Shown piece by piece: positions 11,957-24,308 of a DNA stretch of 64,000 nt (position 1 is the stretch's first letter; each line of letters begins with the position of its first letter). The stretch comes from Dasyornis broadbenti (lineage: Eukaryota > Chordata > Aves > Passeriformes > Dasyornithidae): positions 341,002 through 405,001 of the forward strand of contig VZRN01006297.1 of NCBI GenBank assembly GCA_013397935.1. Reading direction: 5' to 3'. A program made the position numbers and the translations under genes. Under the pieces are notes generated by a model. That model made no database searches. It saw only the letters and a list, made by a program, of their open reading frames with translations, and was not told the DNA's origin.

Positions 11957-14900
11957 CTAAAAGAAAAACAAAACAAGATCAGATTAAGATAAGTTAATTT
12001 TACAGTTCTGCGACATAAAGTACAAGGAGGTGAAACAAAAAAGAAAAAAGTATTGACGTGAAATAAATACTGTGGGAAATTTAAAAAAGGAAAAAAAGTC
12101 TTATTTGTCTTAGAGTCTGGCAGGTGTTTTTTACTGAATCAATAGTTTGGCTTTCTGTGAGCACTGGTTAGGACCAAAAGATGGTAGAACCTAAAAAATC
12201 TTTCTGTCACTGTCAGACACCAACATTGGATTTCATGATATTTTATAGCTTGTAAAGTAAAATGTCTGCATTTCCATTTAGTTTAATTCCATCACTTTCT
12301 CTTATTTTTTACATTCACAATATTTATATTTAGTTAAATTTTCAATATTTTTGAAGCAGAATCATCAAGCAAGGATTGTTGATAGATATTCCAAGAATTA
12401 CTGCACTGTCCTGCAAATATCTGTCTCCAGGAGAAGAGTCTGACCTCTGATAGAAGAGATGCCATCACAAACACAGAAATCAGAGAGCGATGGATTGACA
12501 ATAAATATCTCCCCCCACAAATGATGCATTCAATGGTGCACACATTGTGGAATGGTATTTCAATAATTCTGTCAGTTTTAGAAGGCAATCATATACCTTT
12601 AAGATCATGTGTTGTGTAAATTTGAGCAACTTGTTTTTTAAACAAAGCGTTTTGTTCTTCTGAATTTAACTTTTTAAATTTTATTTTATTTCATTTCATT
12701 TTTAAAAATTTATTTTCGTGGGTTTTTAAAATTTATTTATTTATTTATTTATTTATTTTTGTATTATGGAAAAGCCCTTCAGCCATGGTCTATTCAGTAC
12801 TAAGTCAGAATTAAACAGACATAGAATTGTTTGCTATTGATTAGAAAAATATATTTTAACTCTGAATCCAGCTACCCAAACCAGAAGGCTTTTGTGTCAA
12901 CGCTTTTCCAAATTCTTTGCACTGCGAGGAAACATATAGCAAAATGTGTAGTTTTTAAAAAGAAAGGAGCTATCAATGCTCGAAGTGCATTGGATTATTA
13001 TATAAAATCCCTCCGGTAGAAAGAAATGCAGTTTTAGTTGCATCGTTTATTTTGTTATTATGTCACATTTAGAAGGCTTCTTTCCACAAAAAGATTGGTA
13101 AATGAGAAGAATATATTCATTGACTGTTATTGATTTGCAAGAACAGACACTTATTAAACTAAATTTTATGTTTTAAAATGAAGGGGGGAAATACTCATTT
13201 ATAGACAGAAATCAGTTCTGTGATTGGTAGAATTTGTTTTTGTATAGCTTTGATGTATTTATCTGAGGTAAAGAATGGTAATTTTCTATTGCATTTTTTG
13301 TTTTAAAACTCATAGCACTTAGTCACTGCTAAAACGTGTAGATACCAACCTGAAAATCTCTAATGAATGTTAAAAAAAAGAAGATGAAACCAAAGGCCAC
13401 CGTCCATTCACAGATTGCACTCATGAAATGGTAAGTATAATCCTGATGGAATGGGACATAAAAGAAATTTTCAGATAAAGCAGCTAAACAAAAAATGTGT
13501 GGAATGATACAGACATTTTCTTCTGTAAATTCAACAAGTCCTGTAAGATTTATGACTCGTCATGCCAATACCCTGTTGCATAAAAGTCAATTCACATTTT
13601 GTTTTTACAGAAATGTAAGTGTATTTAGCAAGGTTGCACCAAGTCTTGTGCAGTAACATCAAGGACAGCGCAAGAAAACTACAATTAGCACAATATCAAA
13701 ACATAACTTGAATATAATAGGAACCTGAAAACTTCCAGTTCTTACATTCAGATTATCAAAGTGCCCATGTTCCAAGCTTTCACTAAGAGCCACTGAGCTC
13801 ACTGAAATGCAGGGCCACCCTTTCTGACAGTTCCTGACGAGACTTTTGTTTTTAAGTAGACTGTCACAGAAAACCTATGTCATATGACAGAAACAGAATG
13901 CAAAGTGTTTCTTAACATGCCATCGACAAATCTGCCTTCTGTTTCGGTAAAACCATTTTTTCATCCTTGCATCTCAAAAAAACCCACAAAGCCCCTGGAG
14001 GTATTACTAAGATTGTCTGCTGTGCAGAGATTGATCTCACAGTACATTTGCCAAGTGTGCTTTTATTAAGTTCTTCAAGCAGGATACACTCTCTGCATTA
14101 TTTAACTTGGTTTTGGAATACCTCCTTTCAACAAAGTTTGTTCAAAAAGAAGAATTAGTGTTCACAGTTGTCATTCTGAGAACACTGAAATCAATTCAAG
14201 TACCTAAAATTGACTTTAGTGTGCTTCAGGTCAGACTCCAAATATTTATGACAGTAGCAAAGACTGTTTAATAAAGAATGGTGAAAAAGCTGAGAAAACC
14301 AATGTTGTAAAAAACCTGAGAAACTACAGAACTAAATTGGTCCACTTTTGTTTTGTGAGACAAGTTCATTTTCAAGAAAATTTACTATAAAATGAAGTAT
14401 AACAACTAATTTCCAGAATATATATTTTTTTTTTTTGGTAGTCTTTTTCTATGGGAAACTTTCAGACTCTTAGTTAAAATGAAAGTCTAACTCTTCAAAG
14501 ATTAATCATCCATTACAAGTTTTCTTACCCACACATCAGATATTTTTGTAACAAAGAAGTAACTGGAAAACAGCCTTGCACAAATCTGTTCATGATAATG
14601 AACTATTTGAAGTCTCTGACATGTTTGTAATGCTTTAAGATAAATAGAACAGCATTTCCCAAGTAATATGGTACAATGTAAGTTGACTACCTAGTAAGAT
14701 TTTACCTTTTCACCTGGGGTCCAATCAATTTTTGTCATGGAAATTTTTGAAGCAAACACAATCACTGGGGAAAGGAGTGTAAAGGAAACTGTACAATATT
14801 AGTGAGTAAAAGTGAAAATGTCTGCTTACAAAAAACCCCCCACCTTCCCCTTTTGTAACAAAGGAGATCCTAAACAACCAGAATGTCAAATCGAGGTATT

Positions 14901-17900
14901 AAGAAGTAAATGAAACACATTACTACGAGGTAGGTGGTAGCAGCAATCAAAACACGTCTCTGCACAAATGACTGTGGGTTCTTTCAGAGCACAGGCAGTA
15001 AGGGAGACACTCCAGACCTTAGGTCATCTTTGTGATAAAGAAGTGTGGGAGCGGAGTCCTGCCCTGCTGGAAGTGGAACCACGTTGGTTTCCACTGGTGC
15101 ACAGTAAGTGCCTTGATGTGTTTGTACAACTTCCCCTCAGGACTGAGGGACCTTTCAAAGCCCTTTCACAGCTGCTGAAACCAAAAGCAGGCTGGAGCTG
15201 GCTGACTCATGGGATGATCTGCTGCGACCAGTTTTCAACACTGGCAGATCACCCAAGGCCAATAAAATCAGTGAGACCACTCTAACTACAGCATGCCACG
15301 GGAAAAGCCAGGAGGTGTGTGCAGTGTGACTTTAAGGGAGGCAACTAACGAGGCCAAGCACCAGCAATATGATCAAAATCATCTCCTTGGGCTTGTATGG
15401 CACCTGTATTTTTCACTTCTCTGTGTTCGGTTCACTGCAGAAACAGCGGCTCCCTTTTCCAGGCCTTCCTCCCTCCTCTCCTTCAAGTGAAGGAGCTTGG
15501 AAAGCTGCCCTAGCTTCACTGGTGTATGATTCTGTGAAGAATGTTGGGACATTGCTATTAAATATACTACTGGAATAAGAGATAAAGCTTTTTAGAAGTC
15601 CCAAAACTCATCTTTGTGCTATTAATGGTGTCTGAACATGCTAATTTATATACATTAGAGAGCCCTAAGTGGGTGACATTCGTTTTTATTCTTTATCAGC
15701 AACGATTTCACTTAAAAGGAAAATCATGAACACGTAAAGAGAAAACTGTGGGATACACCATAAAGGATACTGGGAATGAAAGCAACGCATGATATTACAG
15801 ATATGGCCATCCTTATGTGGCACACAAAGTAAGTGTTCCATCGTGGGCAGGACTTGTAAGAGATTATAGACTGCAGTGTAATGTATACAACACCCGAGCC
15901 AAAGGCCACCAAAGCTCCTATGTCATGGACACTGGGAACAGCCAGCTCCTGGAAAGAGAATCAGCACAATGGTTAGCGGCTGCTATCTGAAGAAACTAGC
16001 AGGTAGTGCTCATGAATGTAAATTTTCTACATGATATACTGATTAGAGGAGCTAGGCTGGATACTAAGGAAATGATTTCTAATTATAGCTCTGCTTTGAG
16101 CTCCTGACTTGAAACAATCACCTGATCTTGAGCAAATCTCACACCCCTTTCTCTTATCAATAAGAGAACAGGTATTTAAAAGTAAAATAGCGTGTTTAGA
16201 ATAGGCTGCAGTACCTGTGGTTGCAATCCCCACACACTGCCTGGATGCAAAGCTTAAAAGGGCAAGGTATCACCCTAAGGAAAAGGGTTTTTTTTCTGAA
16301 CATACCATGTCCATTACATGTAAAACTGTACTGGCTGCTGAAGCCCTGACAATCTTTATTTTCAGTTTCTGTGTATGTTATTACGTCACAATATAAGCAC
16401 AACGGTATTTAACAAAATGTACCAAGGTAGACCATCCTTTAAAAGAAATAATGTAGCTGTTTCCACAGATTTTGAGGCACTATCTCAAGCTGCCTGCCAA
16501 TTAAATTTTACTTGATTCTAGGTTGAAGCAACTGTCCTAATAATTTCCGTGCAACTGTCCTAATAATTGTGTCAGAATCTACCCTGTTATACATTTCCTC
16601 CCTAGAAAAGGTGAAATGAATAATCTGTTTCAGTATTTTTTCTATTTATTGAATTTTCTTTCAGACACTGTGGGGTGGATTTTGATTTACCACGAGATCT
16701 CTGACCCTTTCTGGCAAAGTAAGCAGTAATTCTACATGTCCCTATCAAAAGACTGAACATATCGTTATGCCATCTCCCAGAGACTCGAAAGAACAGGCTG
16801 ATATTGTGCTCAGTGTTCTAACCTGTCAGATAAGCCTAGTTTACTCTGTAGAAAATGCTGCTAGTGACTGTGCCGTCATCCAGTCAAAAATGCAGGTGCT
16901 TTTGTTAGTCTTATTCTGCCCTATCTGATCATAAGTGAACTAAACTTGGAACAGCAAAGCTTTTTACAGTGAAATTTTCACAATAAAAAATTTCCGGCAA
17001 AAAAATCCATGAAGTACAGACCTGTTACAAGACAAGCACACAGAAAACCCCTTAATGACATAACTGCACGAGCGAAAACTCTCGTATATAGGGAAGAAAC
17101 AAATCTATCGCTGTAAAGCTACCAAAAAAAGGCAAGAGAGGCATTCTTACTCCATTTTCCAAGTATCCACATGGAAATAATGTTAATCACTGTTAATTAG
17201 TTGAAGTTTTAACTGGTAAAACAACTTCAGATTCATTTTTGTTATGAAATTGACGGTCATACCTGAAAAGTTGCAACTATGCCCATTCCAGTGCAGCCCA
17301 TCAATCCAATACATAAAGTAAACACATTGCATGAAGGCCTAACAAAGTGCGATGACTCATTTTGCTTCTCTATTAATAAATATCTGATGTACATTGTAAT
17401 CACAGCTGAAAAAAACAAAAAAAGTGTTTTGTTCAATGATCATATATTGCTTACATTTTAACACTTTTTCCTGTAACATGACATGCAGAATAAAATTATA
17501 AGCATAATACAAGAAATAATATTACCTTTAACTCTACTGGGATGAAGAAGAAAGGTAGTGATTTTCAGATGAACTTTCAGATAGAAGTTTAACATTAACT
17601 TCATCTTAAAATTGCACGTTATTGCTATCTAGAAATAACTGCACATCACTTCACGAAAAACACAAATTTAAATGCCATTCTCCTGGGTGTTTTGGGCACA
17701 GAGACATTGCCGTTCCACATTAGGAACAGATGTTACAGGGAGATAAGAACCATAAGCTGGAAGTGGGAGGCTTTATTCTGCTCTGAGATGCAGTCTTGTA
17801 CCAGAACTATATCTCCTTATCATGGATGGTCTGAAGAATTCATTCCTTTTTGCAGAGTCACTGCATGCATGACTATAATATGCACTTCACTCCTGGCAAA

Positions 17901-20900
17901 CACCGGTATTGAATTAGGAAATCGTGGCTCCTCAGGGTACATCTAGCTGTAGACTGGATTCCACAGTTCCATAGCACAGAACATGGTTTCAGTCTATGTA
18001 CAGTTGGAAAAATCAATCAGGTAACTTTGCCCAGGTACTAGGAGGTTACATGAAATTCACCAAGATAGTGTGACTGAATGAGGCTCTTAGAAAAGGTAAA
18101 ATATATGATTTTTAGTTTGTCTTAAGGCCATAATAACTTCATGTATACAGAGGTACACAGCTCTTGGTCCTCCATCCTCTAGAAGATAATAGAAAATGCT
18201 AAACTTCCTGATTCACATCAGTCCTTGTGTAGAGAAGTAGGCACACGGCAGAGAAAACCAGGTGTTGCTTCAACACTGTTCTTCCCTTTGCTGCAGCATC
18301 TTAGAACCCAAAGTTTCCCTCTATCAAAGACAGAGTTTTTGCAGAGTAATTTTGCCATCTTTCTTCCCCTTTTATTTCCAGGTGTTGACTGCTTTGCCCT
18401 GATGATGTGCTCTGAAGAGACATAAGTGCCTCTAAGCCTACACTAAGCGCTCCTAGGGACCTGACTTTAGGTATGACATCTACCAGTTTCTACCATTTGG
18501 CTGTGGAGTAGTTTCTCTGCAGAATACTGAATACATTTCGGCAATTTCAGCAGGCAGCTTCTGCTAATTCTCATTTCTTTGTTCAACCCAAATACCTTAT
18601 ACATACCTAAAAGGGCTGTAATATTAATCATAAAACCAAAGACGCCACTCTCCGGAGGTTTAGTCCCAGTGTCGCTAAAGCAGAGAGAGAGAGAAATTAA
18701 AAGTTACTTGAGACCTGTGAAACAGAAATGAGACTTACAATTGAAATCCCAAGAGAAATGCAGCTGAGGGAGCTGGAGGGGGTTCTCCTGCAGAAGAGGG
18801 GGGTTGGGGCTGACCTTATTGCTCTCTACAACAACCTGAAAGGAGGCTGTAGCCAGGTGGGGATCGGCCTCTTAGGTAACAAGCAATAAGGCAAGAGGAA
18901 ATGGCCTCAAGTTGTGCCAGGGGAGCTTTAAATTGGATATTAGGAAAAATTTCTTCATAGAAAGGGTGCTTAGACATTGAAATGGATTGCCCGGGAAGGT
19001 GGTGGAGTCACCATTCCTGGAAGTGTTAAAGGAAAGCCAGGGTTTACTGCCATGGTCTGGCTGACATGATGGAGTTCTGCCACAGGCTGGACTCAGTAAC
19101 CTCAGAGGTCTTTTCCAACCTGTGTCGATTCTGTGCTGCTGTGTATCAAGGGACAAGTAGGTACTAGCTAGAGATTTTTTTTAATGTAATTCAAGAAGAT
19201 GAATACTCCTCATTCCAGCAGTGAGGCTGGATTAGGTTTCAGTGCTAAGGTTCTGAAGCTACCACTGAGTACAGACAAAATGACCTCAGCATGAATGCTC
19301 TCAACACTGAAAAGAGAAAACGCTCTCTACTTAGCAATCACTCTCAAGGATTTCGACAATTTTGTGAAGTTCAGGACAGAAGAGTATGACCATCTCAAAT
19401 GACTTGATTATTTTAGAAATTAATATTTGCTCTCCAACCCCTTCTGTGTTACAAAGGACTTGCATAACTAAAGTTGCAAAGATGATTTATCAACAGGAGG
19501 AAGCTTAGGATGAACGAAGGATCCTTTTCTATGAAAAGTTGATACAAAAAAAAAATAGAGAAAATTCATATGACTATTCTTTTGACTAGATTGGTTCCAA
19601 ATTCTCAGACAATGGAAGTTTGGACCAGGCTTTTAGGCAAGTTCTTACAACTTCTCAGGCATTAGGAATCCATATTAACTTGAATTTTCTTGTTGTAATG
19701 CTTTCTGAAGACTTGTTCCAGCTTGTACTCTGTATTGCTCTTGTTTCTCTTTGATAGTGAAATTGACGGAAACAGTAAACAAAATCTTTTTTTCGTTTGT
19801 TTGTTTGACGCACCTGAAAATCATCTTAATTCATGTTTCGTTTAGCCCATTTTTTAACCTTGAACTTCATCTTTTCCTTTTGTTTCTGGAGTGTTTTCAT
19901 TAACACAAAGGAGCCCATTTAAAAAGTGGGCCACTTGTGACAATCTTCAAGGACTTTTTCAAATCAGAAACTGCTCTGTGGTAAGTACAGGACTGTAATC
20001 ACTTCAAAGCTTTTGAAGGGCTTTAGGTGAGAAGAGAATGGAATTGGCACACGCATAGAAAGCCATTTGGAGTTCTTGGAACACAACATAAGAGCAATCC
20101 AAATAACCTGAAATTGCACTGAACTCCATTTTTTAACAAAATATTTTCTCTAGCTAGAGATTTGTAGGTGACTTTTGCTCTTGCGGATTTTTAAACTCAA
20201 CAGTCTTAGATTATGTTTTAAAGAAATTTCATACCAGAAATACTCTATCACATCTACAATCTATTTGTAAAGTACTGTACCGCACTTTTAAGGACACAAA
20301 CTTTTTAATGCTGTATTTTTCATTAAAAAATCCCTGAAGCTAAATGAAGACTTGGGTTCATATTCATTTTTCTTCTAGTCTGCTGCTGTGGAAAAAAAGA
20401 CTAGCAAAAAAAAAAAGTATTGGTGACTTTCCCTTCCTTTTTATGAAAAAGAAAAAAGCAAATGGCACATTTGAAACAAAAATGTGCTCACTTGTTCTGG
20501 TTGGTGTATAGGTGAGCTCAATCACCATGGAAAAGATGAGGAGCTCTGTATGAAAATGACAGCATTTGTGACACCATCTCAGGCAGTAGAATTCTAAAAA
20601 GAGTCTTCTGGAGAGTAGAAAGACAAGCAGGCGAAGGAGATAAGGAATAAATATTTTAGGGCCAAAGACTCATCATAACTGAATTTTCTTCAGAGCCATC
20701 ATAAACTATTTCTCTTCAAACCAAAGTCCCAAATGTTTAAAATAGGAAGATTCTCCTCTACCTACAGGGATTCTGATTTCTTCAGAGGGATAGACTGGTA
20801 GCAAATACCTTCAGGAAAATTCCCTTTACTCTTTACCTGAGAATTCAAACCAGCAAACAGGCATCCCAGCACATTCAAATTAGTTTGGATTTTGAGTAGT

Positions 20901-23112
20901 ATGAGTAAAAAAACTAATCTGGGCACAACCTAGTCATCTTTTAGGACTCAACTGCTGGAAAACACAAAATATTCATTTTATCTACCCAGAAATGTACTTA
21001 TGTGGTTTACTTGGTGAGACATTAGCACAGCCTCAATAACAAATTTAGGTGTGGTCTCTCACTGTGACAGCTGCTACATGGTAAACAAATAAAATTTATG
21101 TTACTTCCAGTCATACACAGAGTACTTGGGGAATGCATATATGAATTACAGAAGTGTTAACTAAAGTTTGTCAGTGTTCTTCTCCTTTGTGGAACTGGAA
21201 TTTCCCCATATGAACTCTTATTTAATTTTTATAGTTAATTTTAAGATATTGCACAACTGAAATGTTGCAACATTCTTCCGTTTTTTTGTCACTCTTAGTT
21301 TTACAAAATCACATTCTCATTCACATGATTGAGATTCTTCAGCTAAAGCAATGACCTGGAAATTAAAAATAGGAGCTATGGTATGACTATTGGCCTGAGA
21401 ACTTGTATTATTCCCAAGTGCATCTTCTAAGAAGTTCTTATGCTTAGACCACGTGCCTTTAGAACTGTTGCAGATTCTTCAGCAATAGGCAATGTATATT
21501 CTTAGTCCAAATGCGGTGTTAAAAGGATGTAAAATAAACAAGACTTTTAAATAGTAAATGCAGAGGGCCTGAAATGTGACTGGGATTCACCAGTGCAGCC
21601 TTTTATGTCTTTGTTTAGTTTGGGTATTTTTAGTGTATATGGACATTTATTGTGATTCTGTAACTAAAGGATAAGAATGATGTTTTCCGGGAGCTATTCC
21701 ATTAAGTTGATACAACTATTGCAGCTGTGATAGATTCATCAGTTATACAGTTGTGACTTTAAGCTTTGATCTCTCCCTTTGAAAAGAATGACACAATTAA
21801 GATACTTGGGCGGTCAAAAACTTAACTACAAACAAAAGCACACATTTAAAAAATCCCATTCTCTGATATATTTTATTCTATGGCATGACTTCAACATAAG
21901 AAACATAATTTGTTGAATTTCTTATACAGGATCTCAAAATCTTTCTGAACTCAAACTATCTATAATTATTTAAAATGTTTTATATTTCCTGGCTAATAAT
22001 GGATACATTGCATTGATCACAAGCACTTTTGTGTCAGCAAAGCTTTGTATGTAATCAAGGATGAGCAGTAGGGTATTTGTTCAAGTACAAGAACAAGGCT
22101 TTTCAAGAGCTTTCCAGATTTGTGCAGAGAATTTTAAAAAGTTTTACTAATATAAGCATGAAGCCAAACTTTCTTTGGCTCAATTTGAATGAAGCTCAGC
22201 TGTCTTGTGGGTTGTGATATCATTTGCTCTTGCGTATGATGACAAACCCTAAATGTTAATCAATTTTTTCTGTATGTGGCAAACAGATTAGCAGTCTTCT
22301 GAAATTATGCATGTACAAAAAGTCCTTCAAGGAATTAGGTCTAGATCTGTCTTGAAAGATGTATTTTAAAATCTTGTTTAGATCTTCTATATATCAGAGA
22401 CACTCCTGGATTTCTGGCTAATCTTTAATCTATTGAGAGATAAATACTAGCATTTTCATAGTTTAGACTTAAATGCTAACATAAGTCATGCATAAAGAAC
22501 CATTTACACAGAATTGCACTTAAATGACTAGGGTTATAGAAAAGAGATGCCAGGCATCTCTTGGGAAGTAATTTAAACTCATTGGTCCTATAGTGAAATA
22601 TTAAAAATGTATGTTTGTGGGGATGTGTGTACTGCAAAAGTCATCACAGGGCTTCAAGTGCTGTCATCATCTGGTGCCCTTTGGCCTCATTCTGGAGTTA
22701 TACAAACAAAATTACATTTCCACCACGTAACCCTAGTTTTCCTAGGATCAGGCCTGCATTGGCTGCGGCAGAAAACTTTCACGTTCTTTCCATCGTGTCT
22801 CCAGCGTTTGGGTGCTGTGGCTCTCAGAGGTGCTAGAGGTGTGATGGGTGCCAGAAGCGCCACCCGTGTCCTCCCTGTCACAGGGAGGCCCCGCCACCAC
22901 TGCCCCTCCTCTCCCGGGGACCCCAGAGAGGCTCGGGAAGCCCCTCCGAACACGCCTATGGTCACACACGCGAGCCCCGCACCTCACCTGATGTAGGGGA
23001 CGAGGGGCTCGANNNNNNNNNNNNNNNNNNNNNNNNNNNNNNTGAAGGCGGCCGAGGACCAGCTGACGAGCAGAGCGGGCACGAAAGCCACGCCGGGCAT
23101 GCAGCACAGCAT
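11912..23112 (-). CDS. DRAM1: DRAM1, DNA damage-regulated autophagy modulator 1 (complete, 7 coding exons)
   Basis: DRAM1 is a six-pass membrane protein of lysosomes in the Frag1/DRAM/Sfk1 family. In human it is induced by p53 and promotes autophagy. The exons are 22988-23112, 18607-18674, 17263-17405, 15771-15948, 14706-14764, 13350-13442 and 11912-11956. All junctions are GT-AG and the phases agree. They join to 711 bases, giving 236 residues against 238 in human; the two-residue deficit falls in the 30-N gap of exon 1. Recognisable blocks are the MLCC...FVPALLVSWSSAAF start, PYIS-DTGT, the SIISYKSCP and CHIRM loops, ICEWTVAFGFIF and the LRISTEI tail. The gene runs divergently from GNPTAB, as in human. 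Identification is secure; function is inferred from the family. Confidence 0.96.
12730..12760 (+). repeat. (ATTT)n microsatellite
   Basis: About seven consecutive ATTT units lie in DRAM1 intron 6, within a longer T/A-rich patch starting near 12660. Confidence 0.9.
13350..13442 (-). CDS. DRAM1: DRAM1 coding exon 6
   Basis: Its 31 complete codons run from DYTYHFMSAICEWTVAFGF to FLTFIRDFQ, the last membrane segment of the family. The acceptor AG is at 13444-13443 and the donor GT at 13349-13348. The block AICEWTVAFGFIF is identical to my recollection of human DRAM1. Confidence 0.96.
14706..14764 (-). CDS. DRAM1: DRAM1 coding exon 5
   Basis: This short 59-bp exon encodes (M)IVFASKISMTKIDWTPGEK. 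The methionine codon is split between exons 4 and 5. The acceptor AG is at 14766-14765 and the donor GT at 14705-14704. It corresponds to the human stretch from MIVCAS to NPREK. Confidence 0.95.
15771..15948 (-). CDS. DRAM1: DRAM1 coding exon 4
   Basis: This is the best conserved exon: ELAVPSVHDIGALVAF, then GVVYITLQSIISYKSCP and CHIRMAISVISC. It spans the third and fourth membrane segments and the loop between them. The acceptor AG is at 15950-15949. The exon ends on the A of a split ATG codon, with the donor GT at 15770-15769. Confidence 0.97.
16528..16568 (+). repeat. Short tandem duplication, 18-bp match
   Basis: The 18 bases GCAACTGTCCTAATAATT occur at 16528-16545 and again at 16551-16568, with a period of 23, in DRAM1 intron 3. 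Confidence 0.85.
17263..17405 (-). CDS. DRAM1: DRAM1 coding exon 3
   Basis: This 143-bp exon carries TMYIRY, EKQNES and a membrane segment ending GMGIVATFQ. The acceptor AG is at 17407-17406 after a T-rich tract, and the donor GT at 17262-17261. The loop after IEKQNES differs clearly from the human loop, while the flanking membrane segments are conserved. Confidence 0.94.
18607..18674 (-). CDS. DRAM1: DRAM1 coding exon 2
   Basis: This 68-bp exon encodes DTGTKPPESGVFGFMINITALL plus split codons at both ends, and matches the first luminal loop and the start of the second membrane segment. The acceptor AG is at 18676-18675 and the donor GT at 18606-18605. An NIT sequon is created at MINIT, where human has MINFS. 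A CR1 fragment lies only about 90 bp upstream of the acceptor. Confidence 0.95.
18675..22987 (-). other. DRAM1: DRAM1 intron 1
   Basis: This is the longest DRAM1 intron, 4.3 kb and AT-rich. It holds one CR1 fragment near its 3' end and a perfect 10-bp inverted repeat with a one-base spacer at 22542-22562. I see no coding exon in it. The other introns (17406-18606, 15949-17262, 14765-15770, 13443-14705, 11957-13349) also show no recognised gene. Confidence 0.85.
18761..19145 (+). mobile_element. CR1 LINE fragment, 3' end (antisense to DRAM1)
   Basis: The sequence follows the avian CR1 3' region in order: GAGCTGGAGG, a CTCTACAACAACCTGAAAGGAGG block, GAGGAAATGGCCTCAAGTTG, TTAGGAAAAATTTCTTC, a GTGGTGGAGTCACCATTCC block, and a TTTTCCAACCTGTG...GATTCTGTG end. 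It is truncated at its 5' end, as CR1 copies usually are. It lies in DRAM1 intron 1, about 90 bp from the exon 2 acceptor. Confidence 0.92.
22988..23112 (-). CDS. DRAM1: DRAM1 coding exon 1 (start codon, interrupted by gap)
   Basis: The ATG at 23112-23110 opens the frame MLCCMPG, then a hydrophobic first membrane segment ending SSAAF. The frame enters the N gap at 23042 and leaves it as EPLVPYI. The donor GT is at 22987-22986, and the final AG joins the C of exon 2 to make a serine codon. As drawn, 11 codons lie between SSAAF and EPLVPYI, whereas human has 13, so the true gap is probably about 36 bases. An upstream in-frame ATG at 23223 exists, but its extra residues look like translated CpG-island sequence. 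Confidence 0.93.
23013..23042. other. Assembly gap of 30 N inside DRAM1 exon 1
   Basis: The N run interrupts the first membrane segment of DRAM1. The frame happens to stay open across it, but comparison with human suggests six more bases are missing. Confidence 0.98.
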
Positions 23113-24260
23113 CGCCGGCGGCTGCCCTGCCCGGGGCATGGGCAGCTGGGCGACAGCAGCGGCCCGGGCTCCGAGGCGGCGCCCCGAAGGCACGGCCCGG
23201 GAGCGAGGGCTGGCGGGGCGCATCCGCCCTCACCCACGCCGTTCTGACCCCGCCGGGCAGCGGCGCTGCGCCTGCCGCGGCCCCGGGGATGCCCCGCCGG
23301 CCGCTGCCTTCGCTTCACTTTCGATTTCCCGCTGCTCTCCCCGCCCCCGACAGCGTCGGAGAGCCAGGGACAGCCGTGGGCCCCTTCGCCTTTGGGCGCT
23401 GCGGGCACCTGGAGCCCTTCGGAGAGTTTCTGAGGGCAGAAAGGCGCCGCACAGCCCGTGCCCCGCTCGCTGCCGGCTCCCCGGGCGGCACACGCCCCGT
23501 CGGGTCAGGGAGGCGGGCGGTGAGATGCCGGGAGGTTCTCGCCGGGGTCTGTGGGTCGTGTTGGCAGCTTGTTCCTTCACAGTTGTCTTTAAAAGGGCTA
23601 AAAATGGGGTCCAGAGTGAGTGTCCAGAGGTTCTTGGCCGCTCGCCCGCCGGGGGCAGCCGGTCCCCGCGGGGGCACGGAAACCGGGTCAGAAACTCTGG
23701 AGGTTCCGTTAAGGAGTCCTGCACACACCTCATCCGCCTTGGACTTTCGTTTCAAACACACAATGTAGCCTTGATTTGCAAATCTTCCGTGAGATTCCCT
23801 TTTTCACATGCTTAGAGGGAAATCTCTGTTTAATTCAAAATCATGCCCTGTTCAGCATTTTCGCTTTGGTTTAACCTGAAGCCACGGACAACCTGTCAAT
23901 GTCAGTTCTGTTTCCTTTGACTGTTTTGAGTTATCTGCCTTTCAAACTACCATCTAAACACCAGGTCACCATTTTGCAACAAAGACGTGTATGTGCGTAC
24001 TCTGCCTCTCTCCTTCAGAATGTATTGAGAGTCCTGCCTTCGGTACACATTCCCTGTGCTGGATGCACACAAGGTAAGTATTTGCCATGCCTTTGAAGGT
24101 ACTAGGAAGTGAGACAGAAATTTAAGAAAAGGACTAGTGACAGTGTATCTTAATGCTAGTAAAGAAAAACAATAAAACAAATTATTCTACCACTAAGACT
24201 GGGGCTACTCTACAACCTTCTTTACAGCAGTAGCAAGTTGCTCATGTTCTTAACATATAA

Positions 24261-24308
24261 ATTGAGTGTAATACTTCACACCTAATTGAGTGTAATACTT
24301 CACACCTA
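24261..24308 (+). repeat. Perfect 24-bp tandem duplication
   Basis: Two identical adjacent 24-bp units begin ATTGAGTGTAATACTTCACA and end CCTA. The exact identity suggests a recent event or a variable-number site. Confidence 0.95.

Larger units (their letters stand above)
22780..23730. promoter_or_regulatory. CpG island over DRAM1 exon 1
   Basis: GC content and CpG density rise sharply against the AT-rich surroundings, peaking around 23040-23560. The DRAM1 start codon at 23112 lies inside, so this should hold the 5' UTR and core promoter, to the right of 23112. No TATA box is evident. Long open frames on both strands here follow from the lack of AT-rich stop codons. Confidence 0.85.

Noticed and set aside
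14968..15510. GC-richer stretch with 105-codon plus-strand frame in DRAM1 intron 4
   Set aside because: It is antisense and intronic with no known similarity; overlapping frames are open in the same place, as expected from base composition.
23099..23815. 238-codon plus-strand open frame and several overlapping minus-strand frames in the DRAM1 CpG island
   Set aside because: High GC removes stop codons by chance. The translations are R/P/A/G-rich in all frames, and only the DRAM1 exon 1 frame matches a known protein.
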